Positions 49,741 to 62,000 of a DNA stretch of 64,000 nt are shown piece by piece. A program made the position numbers and the translations under genes. The notes beneath the pieces were generated by a model. The model ran no database searches, was not told the origin of the DNA, and saw only the letters and a program-made list of their open reading frames with translations. The first letter of the stretch is position 1, and each line of letters begins with the position of its first letter. The DNA comes from Cloeon dipterum (lineage: Eukaryota; Arthropoda; Insecta; Ephemeroptera; Baetidae), in assembly GCF_949628265.1 (NCBI RefSeq), contig NC_088787.1:22558501-22622500 (forward strand), written 5' to 3'.

Positions 49741-50340
49741 AAATTCGCGTATTATCGCCCGGAGAGCGGAACAACGGGCAAATCGAGGAGCAAAACAAAG
49801 GGTTGGCGGCACGCTCCGGTGGGTCCAGCTGCCGGGGTTGATTGGGGGAGCAAATGAAGCAGCGACATGCACTCACGGCTGACTAGGTGGCCCTTGCGTG
49901 GCACACGACCTGTTGCACCTGTCGGCGTCCGCGGGGCTGCTGGCGGAGGCGGCGGTGGCGGCGGCTGGGCCCACCTGGCTGCTGGCACTATCGCAGGTGC
50001 ATGCTGCCGCCGCTGATTAGTGCCGAATGGGGGTTCGCCACGAACGCTTCGGCACTGGCTGCTGCCACTCGCACGGCCACACGCCGCCGTGCCTGCTGAA
50101 TCGATAGATAGCTGCCTGTGGGTCGAGGCTGTTGCGCCTTCTGTGCCGCTGCATCGAAACGAGCCCGCGAACTGAGCGAGCGTGCGCTCGCTATCTCTCT
50201 CTGCCTCTGCGCCCTCGCCGCCACCGCTGCCGCACGCTTCCACACGGGACACACTCGCTCTTGCTCGTGCTTCTGTCCCAAGCTGTATCGAATCGAGCGA
50301 CACCAGTTACCGATTTCGTCGCAACATCGACAGCCACTGA
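49741..50340. other. GC-rich island with a 183-codon minus-strand frame
   Basis: Very CpG-rich. The minus-strand frame 50303-49752 has a run of eight prolines and many Ala/Gly/Ser/Arg. It contains a full GTGAGT donor at 49876-49871, so part of it could be a leader exon of a minus-strand gene such as Rab27. The plus-strand frames are equally open, so composition is the simpler explanation for the frame. Confidence 0.35.
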
Positions 50341-51300
50341 GAGTAAAAGTGTGTCCGAAAGATGTTTCAAAAAAATTGTTTCCTCTAATGATCGCGAAAT
50401 ATTAAAACTCAAAATTCTAGGAAAATTTGCTATTCAAGGAGACATAGTTCAGATTAAATTTGATTAAAATTAAATTAAAATACCCGGTACATTTGAAATT
50501 AAGAATTATGGAATATGTGGTATTTTAAAAAGGTTTCCTCGAGCAATAAGGGTGAATACTTAATGACCTCTTCTATCAACACATTTAATTCAAATATATA
50601 CTACAAATTATTTTTTTAATATTTTGTTTCATAATTACCTTTGAATTTTTTTAAAGAAATAAACTGTTCATAATTTCCTAGATTTAAAAAAATTGCAGTA
50701 AAGTGACTACATCTTGGACAGTAATAGCAATAGGACAATATTCAGCCAAAGTTCTGATGTATGATCCGTGAGACTAAATTTGCTTCAAACACACTAGCTT
50801 AATTTTTTATTAGATATATGCCAGCGTCTTGTTTTGATAAATATTCAAAACACATTGAATCGGATTGTTTGTCATAAAGCTAAAGAAGAAACAGTAGGTT
50901 TTGTATTTATATTCTTAATAGCGGCAAAATGAAGTTAAAAAGAAACTTTCCTTTAAAATGTTTCAACTCACATACTCAATCTAAAAACAATTCTTTAGTA
51001 AATAATCCTCTAAGGTCAGATTTTTCATGCGTTCTTATAAGTCAAAACACTTGAAAACATGTTAAGATAGATTAACCAAAATTAAAAATAAATAAATAAC
51101 TAAATTTCAGAAAATCTTTTAATTTTATCAATTTTTTCGGTTTGGCTGGAACAGCCAAATTCTTGCATCAAGAAAACATCTTAATTTTTAGATTCAAATT
51201 TTTATTTTCCAGAGCAAAAGTTGTCAGTAAAGTTGCTGTTTAGAGAGCATGGAAGGAAATAGAAGATGATCGGCTAGAATTCCCACGTTCTAGTATCGTT
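50341..51300. other. AT-rich intergenic DNA
   Basis: No feature seen. Confidence 0.55.
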
Positions 51301-51800
51301 TTTCAGGGTATCGCTATCGGAACAAGCGTGGCCACTGGAGGGCAAATTACACGCGAGTGCTATCTCTCCGGTGTGGGGCGGCCTGCGTTCTGTTCCGCCG
51401 CCGCCCCCTCGGCCGGCGTGTATCGATCCCACGTCCTGCAGGCGGCGGCGGTCGGCCCCGCGCCGTCCCGTTGCCGCAGCCGCCGCACCACCTCACCCTC
51501 CCTCCCTGCCGCTGCCGCCTCCGCTCCCTTTCGTGCCCCCACTCGTCGCGCTGCTTTTGCCCAAATTATCCCAATTTGCGTCCCTCGCGCCGGCCGACGC
51601 AATTTGCAGCCGCCGAATCGGGCTAATTGCGTTTGGGGGCGCCTGGCCAGCAAGCCTGGCCCGCTTGTCGCCGCTCCGTTTCGCTACTCAGCACACGCAA
51701 TTTTATTTCTCTCTTCGCTTGCAATTTGCAATGCAGATATGCGAGCCAAAGTTGCCGGGCAGCGGGAAATGTGAATCATGCATCTGCACCACTCTCAGCC
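51301..51800. other. GC-rich island
   Basis: CpG-rich and pyrimidine-rich on the plus strand, with long frames open in several registers (Pro/Arg/Ala-rich). No splice-supported coding exon. Confidence 0.45.
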
Positions 51801-54800
51801 AACGTTTTCAAATCATTTCGAGGGGACAATTCCCACCATTTAGGTTTCTTTTAAATCAAGTCAACACTCAGAGCATTGCTATGTTTTAATTTAGAATACA
51901 CACATAATATGATTTCATTAATTACAGAATTTTAAGTTAATTTTTTCCAGTGAATATTCAAAAATATTTAAATGTTTTTCTTGATCAAAGATAATTAATA
52001 AAAAGATTCTTGCAGCTGGAAAATATTGCTATTTTCTCAAAATATAAATTCATTCTTTGGTAAAAAGACTATAGAAACAAAAACTTGAACAAAGATTCTA
52101 ATCTCCCTTTGGAACGAATGGATTCGAGAAGTTAATAAAATTGCACAAAATAGCAGGGCTAAAAATTTTAAAGCAATAAATTTGACTATTTTACCTCCAT
52201 AAATTTGATTCTACGGTGGTAATAGGAAATAATCCAATTTAATTTCAGTCTCTATTGCATCAACTAGGTGAGTTTTTCACGTGTCCATGTCAATTAAAAA
52301 AAAAATATTTTGTACAGTAAAATTATCGCATTCGTTATTTAAAAAGCTCGTGCTACGTTGAAATCAGTAAAGTGGTGCCTTCCGCAACCGGCTCTAATTT
52401 AATTAAGTCATCCGCGACAGATTTGTGGCATCGAGAGAGCGAAAACACCATAATATACGAGTGCTGCTGACGCACGCACGGACATGAAGGTTCGTTCAAT
52501 TACGGGTGAAGCCCAATCATGCGTGCGTGGCAGGTCGATGGGCAAAAGCATCAAATTATAAATGTGCTTGTGTACCTGCAGTTTCGTATTGTGTTGATAA
52601 CGCTCGAAAAGTTGCCTTTGACGTAACAAAGGAGAGGATCCGTTTTATTCTATAATTAACACGGGGCATTAATTAGTCAGAAATGGGATTTCATTCGCAG
52701 TAGCATAGCTAAACCTGTCAGTTTGCTTTGCTGCGCAATAAATGAATATAGAGATGCTTTGAAATGAAAAATAATTAAATACATATAATTAAAAAGTAAC
52801 AACGTAGTCTGAAATCCCAGAGACACAAAAGTTTTGCTTCAGATTAATTATGAATGTAACTCGAGATTATTTTGTGTTGTTATTTTCTGATACATTTAAA
52901 AGTGGAATTTCTTTTTTTTTTTGTCATTTAAAACATTTTGTCCTCCACTATAATCAGTTTCATTATTAAAGCTGGTACCAGGGGCCAAATGCGCATTTTA
53001 ATTGGTTCCTGTGGCTCAGATCCAAGATGGCATTGAAATATCCGAAATATGGGCTTTCTGTACGAGTGTCGCGAGTGTGTTTTTTTCTGATCCAATAAGC
53101 ATTATTAAATCATGTTATGCAAATTGCTCCATAATGTTGTTTAAACTTGCTAGCTCAATATGTTTTCACCAGTGCTGTACCCCAGCCGACGCGTAAAATG
53201 ACCAATTTAAACTCAAAACTAAATTTTTTATTTAAACATGGTCTCATGAAAAAGGCGCGAGAGTCAACTTCAAAACTATAATTAGAGAAGAATATACGTT
53301 TTTAAGAGAGCTAGGATTATGAAGAAGTACGTTTTTATACGTTGTCACATTACTCTGGATTAAATTTAAGGTATCTAAGAATCTCAGGCAGTTTTAAGTC
53401 ACGTTTATTTTACCCTTGAGTCAATGCGTGTATCAAATTTTGCCGAGAAAATCCAATCTACCTCTCCCGGCAAAAAGGCTTTCAATGAGAAACACAATAT
53501 TCCGATTTTGACGCAGAGTCAGGGTCGACCAGTGTGCGATATGAATGGCACGTTCTATTTTTTACGTTCGCTCTAATTGAACGCATTAAACGCAGACTCC
53601 CACGTCAGCGTTGATTCGCCACACGTGTCAAAACCGGCGGTGCAGCTTCTGGACGAACGACTCAAAGACGTGTTTAATATGAAATGTATTACGCGCTCTG
53701 TCTGTACCGTAGCGCACGTTTCAACTCCATTCATTCCATTTTCATTTATAGTGTGCTGCATGAAAAGCGACCTAATTAACTCTCATCAGCGCCGAGAACG
53801 ACACAGTGCCATCTACGCGCTCAGAGGCTATTCAGGTTAATATGCTTCACTCACATCGGTGTGACAGTGATCCGCGCACAACGATTGCCTAATGTCGCTA
53901 AATCTATCGCGTTAAATTGGAAAGGCGATTGGCTCTATTTTTACAACTGGACAAGATTTCTTGCGAAAAAATCGTTGCGGAGAAATTTGTAAATGCCAAC
54001 TCCTGAAAATATTTGCATATCAAACTAAGAAAAAGGACATATATTAATCTTTAATATTTCCCATGATAAAATTTATTTGACAAAAAGAATCTTTAAAATT
54101 GGATTTATTCAGGGCAACTATTAAAATAAATTTATGATTTGAAAATAAATCTGAACGGTGTTCAATAACCAAATTAAGACTGAGTAACAAATTAATAATG
54201 TAATGTACCTGTGACTGAATGTGAGATTAAAAAACTAACATAAATTTCAGTATTCCCCATAATTCTAGAAAATTTTTTTTCGCTTGATTTCGATTGCTCT
54301 CCTTTGCGATATATCTGATGATGTGCGAATTTTGAGGGAAATTTCCCATCTGTCGAAAGAAAGCATGATTTACTATGGGGAGATAGTGCTCACCAATTGA
54401 TTAGCATGCAAAATTTCCAGTTGATTTTCTCAGAAATTAAAGCGGCAACCTGGGAAGACATATGACCTCTGTCCCAATTTTTAGAGTTAAGGTAAAAAGG
54501 CTAAATCATTTCTCAGAAATTTGCAGTACGTTTTTACTTTATAATGAGGATATTGGAAAAACACGGGCTCAATAAAAATCTATCAACAAACAGTAAACTT
54601 AGTAAATTTCTTCATTTTATTGCTCACTGAATTGTGCTCGTTGATTTACTGCAATTTTTTACGCGCAATCAACTGACTGCTACTTGAAGCAAAGCCTCAC
54701 CAAGGTAGTAAATTGTTTGCCTACAGATTCCAAGGGGATTTTGATTGGTGAATCGACATTGATACAAATCAATTTAGCTGATTTAAATATATAATTTGTT

Positions 54801-55690
54801 TATTTGCAACTTAGATATGAGAGTAAAAATAGCCTGTTATTGACTCAGACTGGAAACGATTAAAAACTTCCATGCAACATCTGCATTAATATGCGCAATC
54901 ATCACGTCAGACGATAGAAGCAAAGAGGAGCTTTCCTCCACCCTCAGCTGTAACAAATCTTTTAAAATCGAAATTATCACATAATTAGTTGTATTTATTT
55001 TGACAAAATAATTTTTTATGAGGATTATTATGAGATGACTGGTAGTTTTCTTTAGAGAAGTCTATAATTTAAGTTTTTAATCAAGGGCATTAAAATTATA
55101 GGTAGAAAATTCATCGAAAGCGTGGTGAAAGAAATTTAAAACTTTGCATTTTTTTTAACCGAGAGGAAAATGAATCAAGCAATTCTAGCACCCAGCAAAC
55201 TGGATTTTGAACTGACTGCATGGTTGAGCGATCAAGATATTTTTATAACAAGCTAGATTCGTATTTTTTTATTTAGCCTCTTTTACACACGTTTTTTTAT
55301 TTACAGGTTGGTGCCAACCAGACACGTCTTTGGTTGCTTAAATAATAGTTAACAGTCCTAAAAACATAAAAATCTCATTCCTAATACATTCGCCAAATCT
55401 CTGAGAAATTATATTTCCCTAATTGCTAGCTTTTTACACGCATGAATTATTTTTAATACATTACATTGTGATAGTTTGTTGTATGCTTCGCAAAGAAACT
55501 GCATTATTAGAAGGATTTTCATAAATTTAAATATATCAATTCATACCATAAAGGGCAAAAAGTTTAGGATATTTTTATTTGCAGATTTTTTTAATTGAAG
55601 CTATCAAAACGACACAAATACGCATTACTATTAGCCGATTTTTTAGCCTGGAGGCAATTTTTCACCCGTCTTAATGCACCTAATTAAGCT
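51801..55690. other. AT-rich intergenic DNA with small GC-richer patches
   Basis: Patches at about 52390-52630 and 53530-53840 are CpG-containing but have no supported frame. The rest is AT-rich. Confidence 0.5.
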
Positions 55691-56071
55691 GACAGCTGAT
55701 GTTGCCGCCGATACGACAAAAGAGAGTAAGAAAGTTGCCGAAACTCCATAAGGCTGATCAATCGGAAGGCGTGATTTATGCTAATTGGTGCTCATCAGTA
55801 GGTCTTTCTGGACAATATTATGGAATTAATCGGCGGCTGCGGCGCGGCGGACGATGTGTCGCCGATAAGCGGCTGTTTGAGGTGAGAGATAAGTGTGGTG
55901 AGCGAGCCGAGGCGAGGAGTGTGTTTGACGAAGGCTGCTGAGCTTTGGCCGCCGATCAGTCCGTCAGAAAGGCAAAAGCAGTCAGTGCTGAGGAGGCTCT
56001 CACTCGGCCAACACCGCCGCAGCCACCGCCGCTGCCCGACCGGACACACAGACACGCGCACCTCCAGCACC
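55691..56071 (+). promoter_or_regulatory. Promoter and 5' UTR of V-ATPase subunit a
   Basis: GC-rich DNA directly upstream of the start codon, without a TATA box at the expected distance. The coding frame stays open upstream to at least 55895, but the strong context CACCATGG at 56069-56076 and alignment to the family's conserved first residues fix the start at 56072. Confidence 0.5.
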
Positions 56072-59000
56072 ATGGGCAGCTTCTTCCGCAGCGAGGAAAT
56101 GGTCCTGTGCCAGCTGTTCCTGCAGCCTGAGGCGGCCTACACCTCCATCGCGCAGCTCGGCGAGATGGGGGTGGTCCAGTTCAGAGACGTGAGCCCTAGC
56201 TGTTTCTTATTATTTAGTCTTCCTCTCGGCCTCGGCCCAAGAGATAATATATTATAATGTATATCTGCGGCAGCCGGCGTTATCGCGAGAATTCCACTGC
56301 CATTGCGCCTAGCGATTGTCATTATTATGCAATAGTTTTTTTCCAACATAAAATACAACTTTCTAGCTTCTTTGTTGCAAATATATTTGACGCTGAATAT
56401 GTTTCTAAAGAGTAGGAAAATTTCAGTCAAAATTTCATTCAAATTTAAAAGGTCCTTTAAATTTAAAAAAAATATGAATTAAGATTGATAATTAGGAAGC
56501 TTCCATTTTTCCTGCTACTAATTTTCGAATAAATAACTTTGATTTAAGAAAGACCGCTTCCAATTGTTTTGGAAGCTTTAGGGTTAGTGTTAACTTTTTT
56601 TTAATTTTTACGCCAGCTAAAAGAGTTACTATTTGAACATTAAAAATTTAACTCTCTTTAGCCTATCCAAAACTCGATAAAGAATCTATTTTTTCACAGC
56701 TTTTAGCACACTTAATAATATATACTAAAAATATGAAAAACACTAGACAAGGAACTAGGATTTTGGCCTGATTTTCTACTAAAAAAGAATTTTTTGAACA
56801 TTTTCAAAATTATAATCGTTCGAGATTAAGTTAAAGCCACAAAACGGCTTTTTAAGTTTTATTTGTGTTGAAATTCTATCGTAGTGAGAGAAAAGATAAG
56901 CGAGAACTTGAGGAAAACTCTGCTTGCCATTCTGGTGCGGCGACGAGGAGGTTTAAAGAGGCGTCTTCCAAACTAGTTTTCTTTCCTAAACTTAATTATC
57001 TCTTGAAATAACGTGTCACTGTTCTCGGAAAGGCTGCAGTAAAATCGCTACAGTTTCGCACTTGATTCTTCTCCCATTTACGCAGGAGAGCGGCCTGCTC
57101 GGCGCGGCCAACAAAGAAAGTTTGCGAAAAAAATCGCATCGAATAATACACTTTTATGGATCCCGGCAGTGGGACGAGTTTTTGCAACTTTTTATTGTGC
57201 GCCGCGTTTCGCACAGGTGCTTGGCGGCAGAGGCCAGTTCGTGCGGCACCACTTAGGGCAAATTGCCCGGCATTTATCATAATAGCAATGAAAATAATCG
57301 TAATAATATGTAACACAAACACAGCAGCAGCAACTCGCACGCGCTCCACTTTACTAATTTATGCAGATAAATTGAGACAAGAGCCGACTTTACTTTAAGT
57401 CAGAGAACGCTCCAGATGCAGTTGTTGGGAAAGAAAGAAAAGCAGCAGCAGCCGCGTCTCGTTAGTTTGCTTTTTTGTTCACGTAGGTGGCCGCCGCTGG
57501 CTCATTTGCATGCTAGGAGACACACACACCCGCGGGATGGGTCTAAGCTGCCGCTGAATTTCTCCTGCTGCCAACCAATGTGTGAAAAGTTGCCACGAGT
57601 GTCGAACGAACGAAAAAAACCAGGCAAATTGATTGTTAGCGGTCACATGATTGGAGCCAATCACACTCATGAATTATTCATCTGGCTCAGTTTCAATTAC
57701 GTTTGCAGTTCACACTCCTTCGATTTATGTAATAGCAGACTCGAAACATCAATCACTTTTGCAAAAATGTTTCCATTTGACTTGAGAGGTTTCGTAAATT
57801 TCGAAATAATCTCAACCCATTCAACAGTATACTAAAAATCACATTATAAAGGGACATATGTTTACTATCAACTTGTAATGGGATGATAAAATTATATCAG
57901 TTTTTTGTTGTTCATGACTTTTAAATTTTGATTTACACTGTAGTTTTTAGTTCTTAAATTGGAAATAAAGTATTGTTGAAAATTCTGCCTTGTTTCAAGT
58001 GTAAAGGCTCAAGAGCTAAATTAGTACTGAAATATTTTTCGCTCCATTCGATATCTAGCCCATTGAAAACTGTCGTTCAAATAAAAAGGACCCGTCGTGC
58101 TTTCCTCTGCACCAAAAACGAAACTCTTTTTGTCCAAGGATGTTACTTTCTCGGGATCACGATGGGTCAAAGCGGCGGAATAAATTATGCGCTGGCTGCT
58201 TGGCACAATGCGTTTCGTTGTTTCATTCCTCTTGCTGCTGGTCCGATCCCTCGGCGATAAGACGGTACGATCGTCAGCCCTTTCGTCGGACCCATGCAGG
58301 GCAGCTCTCAATTGTCAATAATTACGTCCATTGTGTGCTGCGGTCGAATGGGAAAAATAATGGGACGCTGCCAGAGGGAATGAAACCCTCGGGGAATGAC
58401 CCAGTGTGTGCGATCTTTTAATTAATTTGTCAGTGAAAATTAAATTAGTTTGAGCATTGGTTGTGTGCGACGATAATTGACTGAATTCTATTACTGCCGA
58501 TCACGAGTGAGGCTCGCCTGCCAATCACGATGATGTATCGAGATCGAGACTGGCCAACGTGACTCGGTTACTTTTGCACTTTTTAATGCCACAGTCGCGA
58601 ATCGTGAAACTTGAATTGAGTGAGTTGCCTTCGAGTCTCTCCTTTGCTTCTGCAAACAAACCTCAAAACATTAAAACACGCTTGGAATTCAAGAACTGCT
58701 GTATGCGTTTCCAAAGCGTTGTAATAACCTGAATACCACTTGCACATTGAGCATAAATGTCGGGAGAAATCCGAATAAAATCCGTCCTTAAGAGGCAGGT
58801 ATTACGTAGGCATGTCCATATTACACCGAAGGTTTTTTGTTTCGGGCTCAGATTTAGATTTGATTTAGATTCAGTCGTTTTAAAACGATTTCCATAGTCA
58901 CCTGCCTACATTTGAAACGGAGAAATTATGTCTCAACGCTTATCTAATCGAACTCTTTAGGGATTTCGCTATCATACTCGTGACTATGACGTTGATATCA

Positions 59001-62000
59001 TCTCGATTGCTGCGATTCAAATCAACCATATGTTTCAAAAAATCAGATTTAAATCCTTATTCTTAATTTTTGCTAAATAAAAAAATGTAAAAAACTCCTG
59101 CGTGTTAAGTGCATTCGCAAAAAAGCTACTTTACTTTCAAGACGCATTTTTCATTATGACAGGAAGTTAGTGTTAAAAGTGCAAATTAAGTACCAATTTT
59201 TACGACTTAAAGTGAAGAAAAAGCAGTTTTCGAAAATTTTCTGCGCAATTCATGCCGCAATAAAAGTGTACAGCTGGTAATGTAACAGGTCTAATTTGTC
59301 TCGCCCGATTGAGTTCAAGATAAAATCACAACTCCATAACTGTCTCGTAAAAAGAACGAAAACCTGACTGACTGAGAAACAATCTCCGCAGCTCAACACC
59401 GAAGTGAGCAGTTTCCAGAGGAAGTTTGTGTCCGAGGTACGAAGGCATGACGAACTGGAGCGCAAACTTCGCTACATCGAGACGGAAATGGTCAAGGATG
59501 GATTCGAAATTCCGGAAGCTCCCTCTGATACAAAGGTGCCCAACCCCAGAGAATCCGCCGATCTTGAGGTAAAAATAACACAAAAGCACGTAATTGTAAA
59601 GAATGAATTTATTTATAATATATGTAATAAAAATACATTTTCCCTGACGAACTAATTATTCGAATTTTTTTAAATAAGTTTTTCATTAGAAGCGGTGACA
59701 TGTTTAAGGGCAAGGAGTTTTTCCAAAATATTTCCTTTATTTTTCTCGAGGGTTGGAAAGTCGTAAGGTTCTCTTTCATTAAGTCTTCAACCCAAAAAGC
59801 AATTAAAAAGTATAAAGTTTGAGAATCACGTATAGAGTATTTACAATTTCAGTCATTTGCATTAAAAAACTGAACTTTTTTGTAAAAAAAAATGTTGAGG
59901 ACAATATTTAAATTTATTCCTCCCACGGATAAACAAAAATGAACAACAAGAATTGAGTGTAGAATGAAATTCCTTCCTAATGTAATGTTTTTATTCATTC
60001 ATATTATCCTGTGCAAAGAATCATTTAGAAAAAACGGAATCTGAGCTACTCGAGGTCAGCCAGAACGCTGTGAATTTGAAAAACAACTTCCTGGAGCTGA
60101 CCGAGCTTCGCCACGTTTTGGAGAAAACCAAAGGCTTCTTCGACGAGGTTCGTCAATTTTGCATGACTCAATTCGATTACACTCTCTCTATCACGTACTA
60201 TTGCAGCAAGAGAGCAGTGCACACGGCGAGTCTGGAAAGTCCCTGATCCACGACGAGGCGGGCCAGCAGTCGACCCGCGCCAGATTGGGGTGAGATCAAA
60301 CTGCGGTATGCAATAATCCCGGTGAGATAACTGAGTTTTAATTGACAGCTTCGTGGCGGGCGTCATCGAAAGGGAGCGGGTGCCGGCCTTCGAGCGGATG
60401 CTCTGGCGCATTTCCCGGGGCAACGTCTTCCTCAGGCAGGCTGAACTCAACGATCCCCTCGAAGATCCCACCACTGTGAGAATTAATTGAGATTTTATCA
60501 AATATATGGGGAAACTGTTCGACAGTCGTTAATAATTTCGGCGTGTGTTGAAATCAATTTCGGAGAAAAAATCAAAGCAGCCCTTAAAATGCTCTCGATC
60601 GATTTCAGGCGAAAACAGGGTTTGTCAATCTTTGAAATCACGAGTGTTTGTTTTTACGGCCCTTCTCTTCGGCGGTGTTGATTGCGATTCGTATCAAATG
60701 CAAGAGTTGGAAAGTAAACACTTAAACAGCTCTTTGTTTTCGGTTAACTTTTACGGCTGTCGCGGCACGCAGCGAGCGCCGAGTGTCACTCTTTTGACTT
60801 TTTGCGTGTGAAAGGGTCACCAAATCTACAAGACGGTGTTCGTGGCGTTCTTCCAAGGCGAGCAGCTCAAGTCGCGCGTTCGCAAGGTGTGCGCAGGATT
60901 CCACGCCTCGGTCTACCCCTGCCCGCATTTGCCTGAGGAAAGGGCGGCCACCTTGGAGGGAGTGCGCACCAGACTGGCGGACCTCAACATGGTAAGTACC
61001 AGCACAATAGTCACGATCGCACCGGGTTGCCAATTTAAAACCGCACTTTGCAAAGCTTCAGATTTTTTAATTATACATATTTCCATTAAGCACATTAGAT
61101 TTGTTAAGTTATATAACATATAACAATTATTCAATCCTTACATTATGTTTAATGTGATGAAAAATATAAATTATTTTTCCATTTGCAAGTATTCAAATGA
61201 AGATATGAAGTTTATTGCGGCCTATATGCAAAACGGTAGAATATAATAAATGTCCTAAAATCATCGAGTTGTATTTTTGTAAGTTTTCGACCCTATAGAG
61301 TTCAAATTTGTTTTCAGAATTTAAAATATAACCATCCCACATCAATCAATACATAACCACGAAAAATTCATTTATGCAAGACCTGTTTAAATTTATATAA
61401 CCAAAAATGCGTCTACAGTTCCCAACCCAGTAGATAAGCATATACGGCGCACTCTTTTCGCAATGAAATGCTTGCAGCAGTTTAATTTCACATATATTAT
61501 AAATTATAATCGCGATTGTTGTTGTTGTGGTCGGGCTTACATTAAAATTAATGACCGCTATCCATACATGATTAAGCGCGAAAAATTAGCACACCAGCGT
61601 TGCTGCAGAGACGCTTTAATTACTACGTGGTGGCAACAATGACGTTGATATTTGGAACAATGTGAAACTGATCCAGCGTTGATTTATTCATAAAGCCACG
61701 CGGAAATGAGAGCTGTTGCGAAATATCATAACGTTTTGCACGTCTTAGTACAGTTCCAGTTCTTGATAAAATAAAATATAAAAGCCAAAAAGGTTTGAAA
61801 GTACTGACAACCGGGAATAACAGGTGAAAGGGGAGATCTGTGTTTTTACGATTTTTGAATTGAAGTTTAAATTCAATAATATTTTTTTAAACGATTGAAA
61901 AAAAAATTATGCACTTACAACACGATTTTGCATGCAACTTAAGCGATTAGCAGCTTTGTGAGAGAGCAGCCGGTAACTCATCTGAATAGGCTGGACTTTT

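Noticed and set aside
51328-51889. Pro/Arg/Ala-rich frames up to 172 codons
   Set aside because: Open in several registers of a CpG-rich island; no splice signals at useful places.
60046-60501. 151-codon minus-strand frame
   Set aside because: It spans V-ATPase exons 3-5 and their introns on the opposite strand; the plus strand carries the conserved protein.
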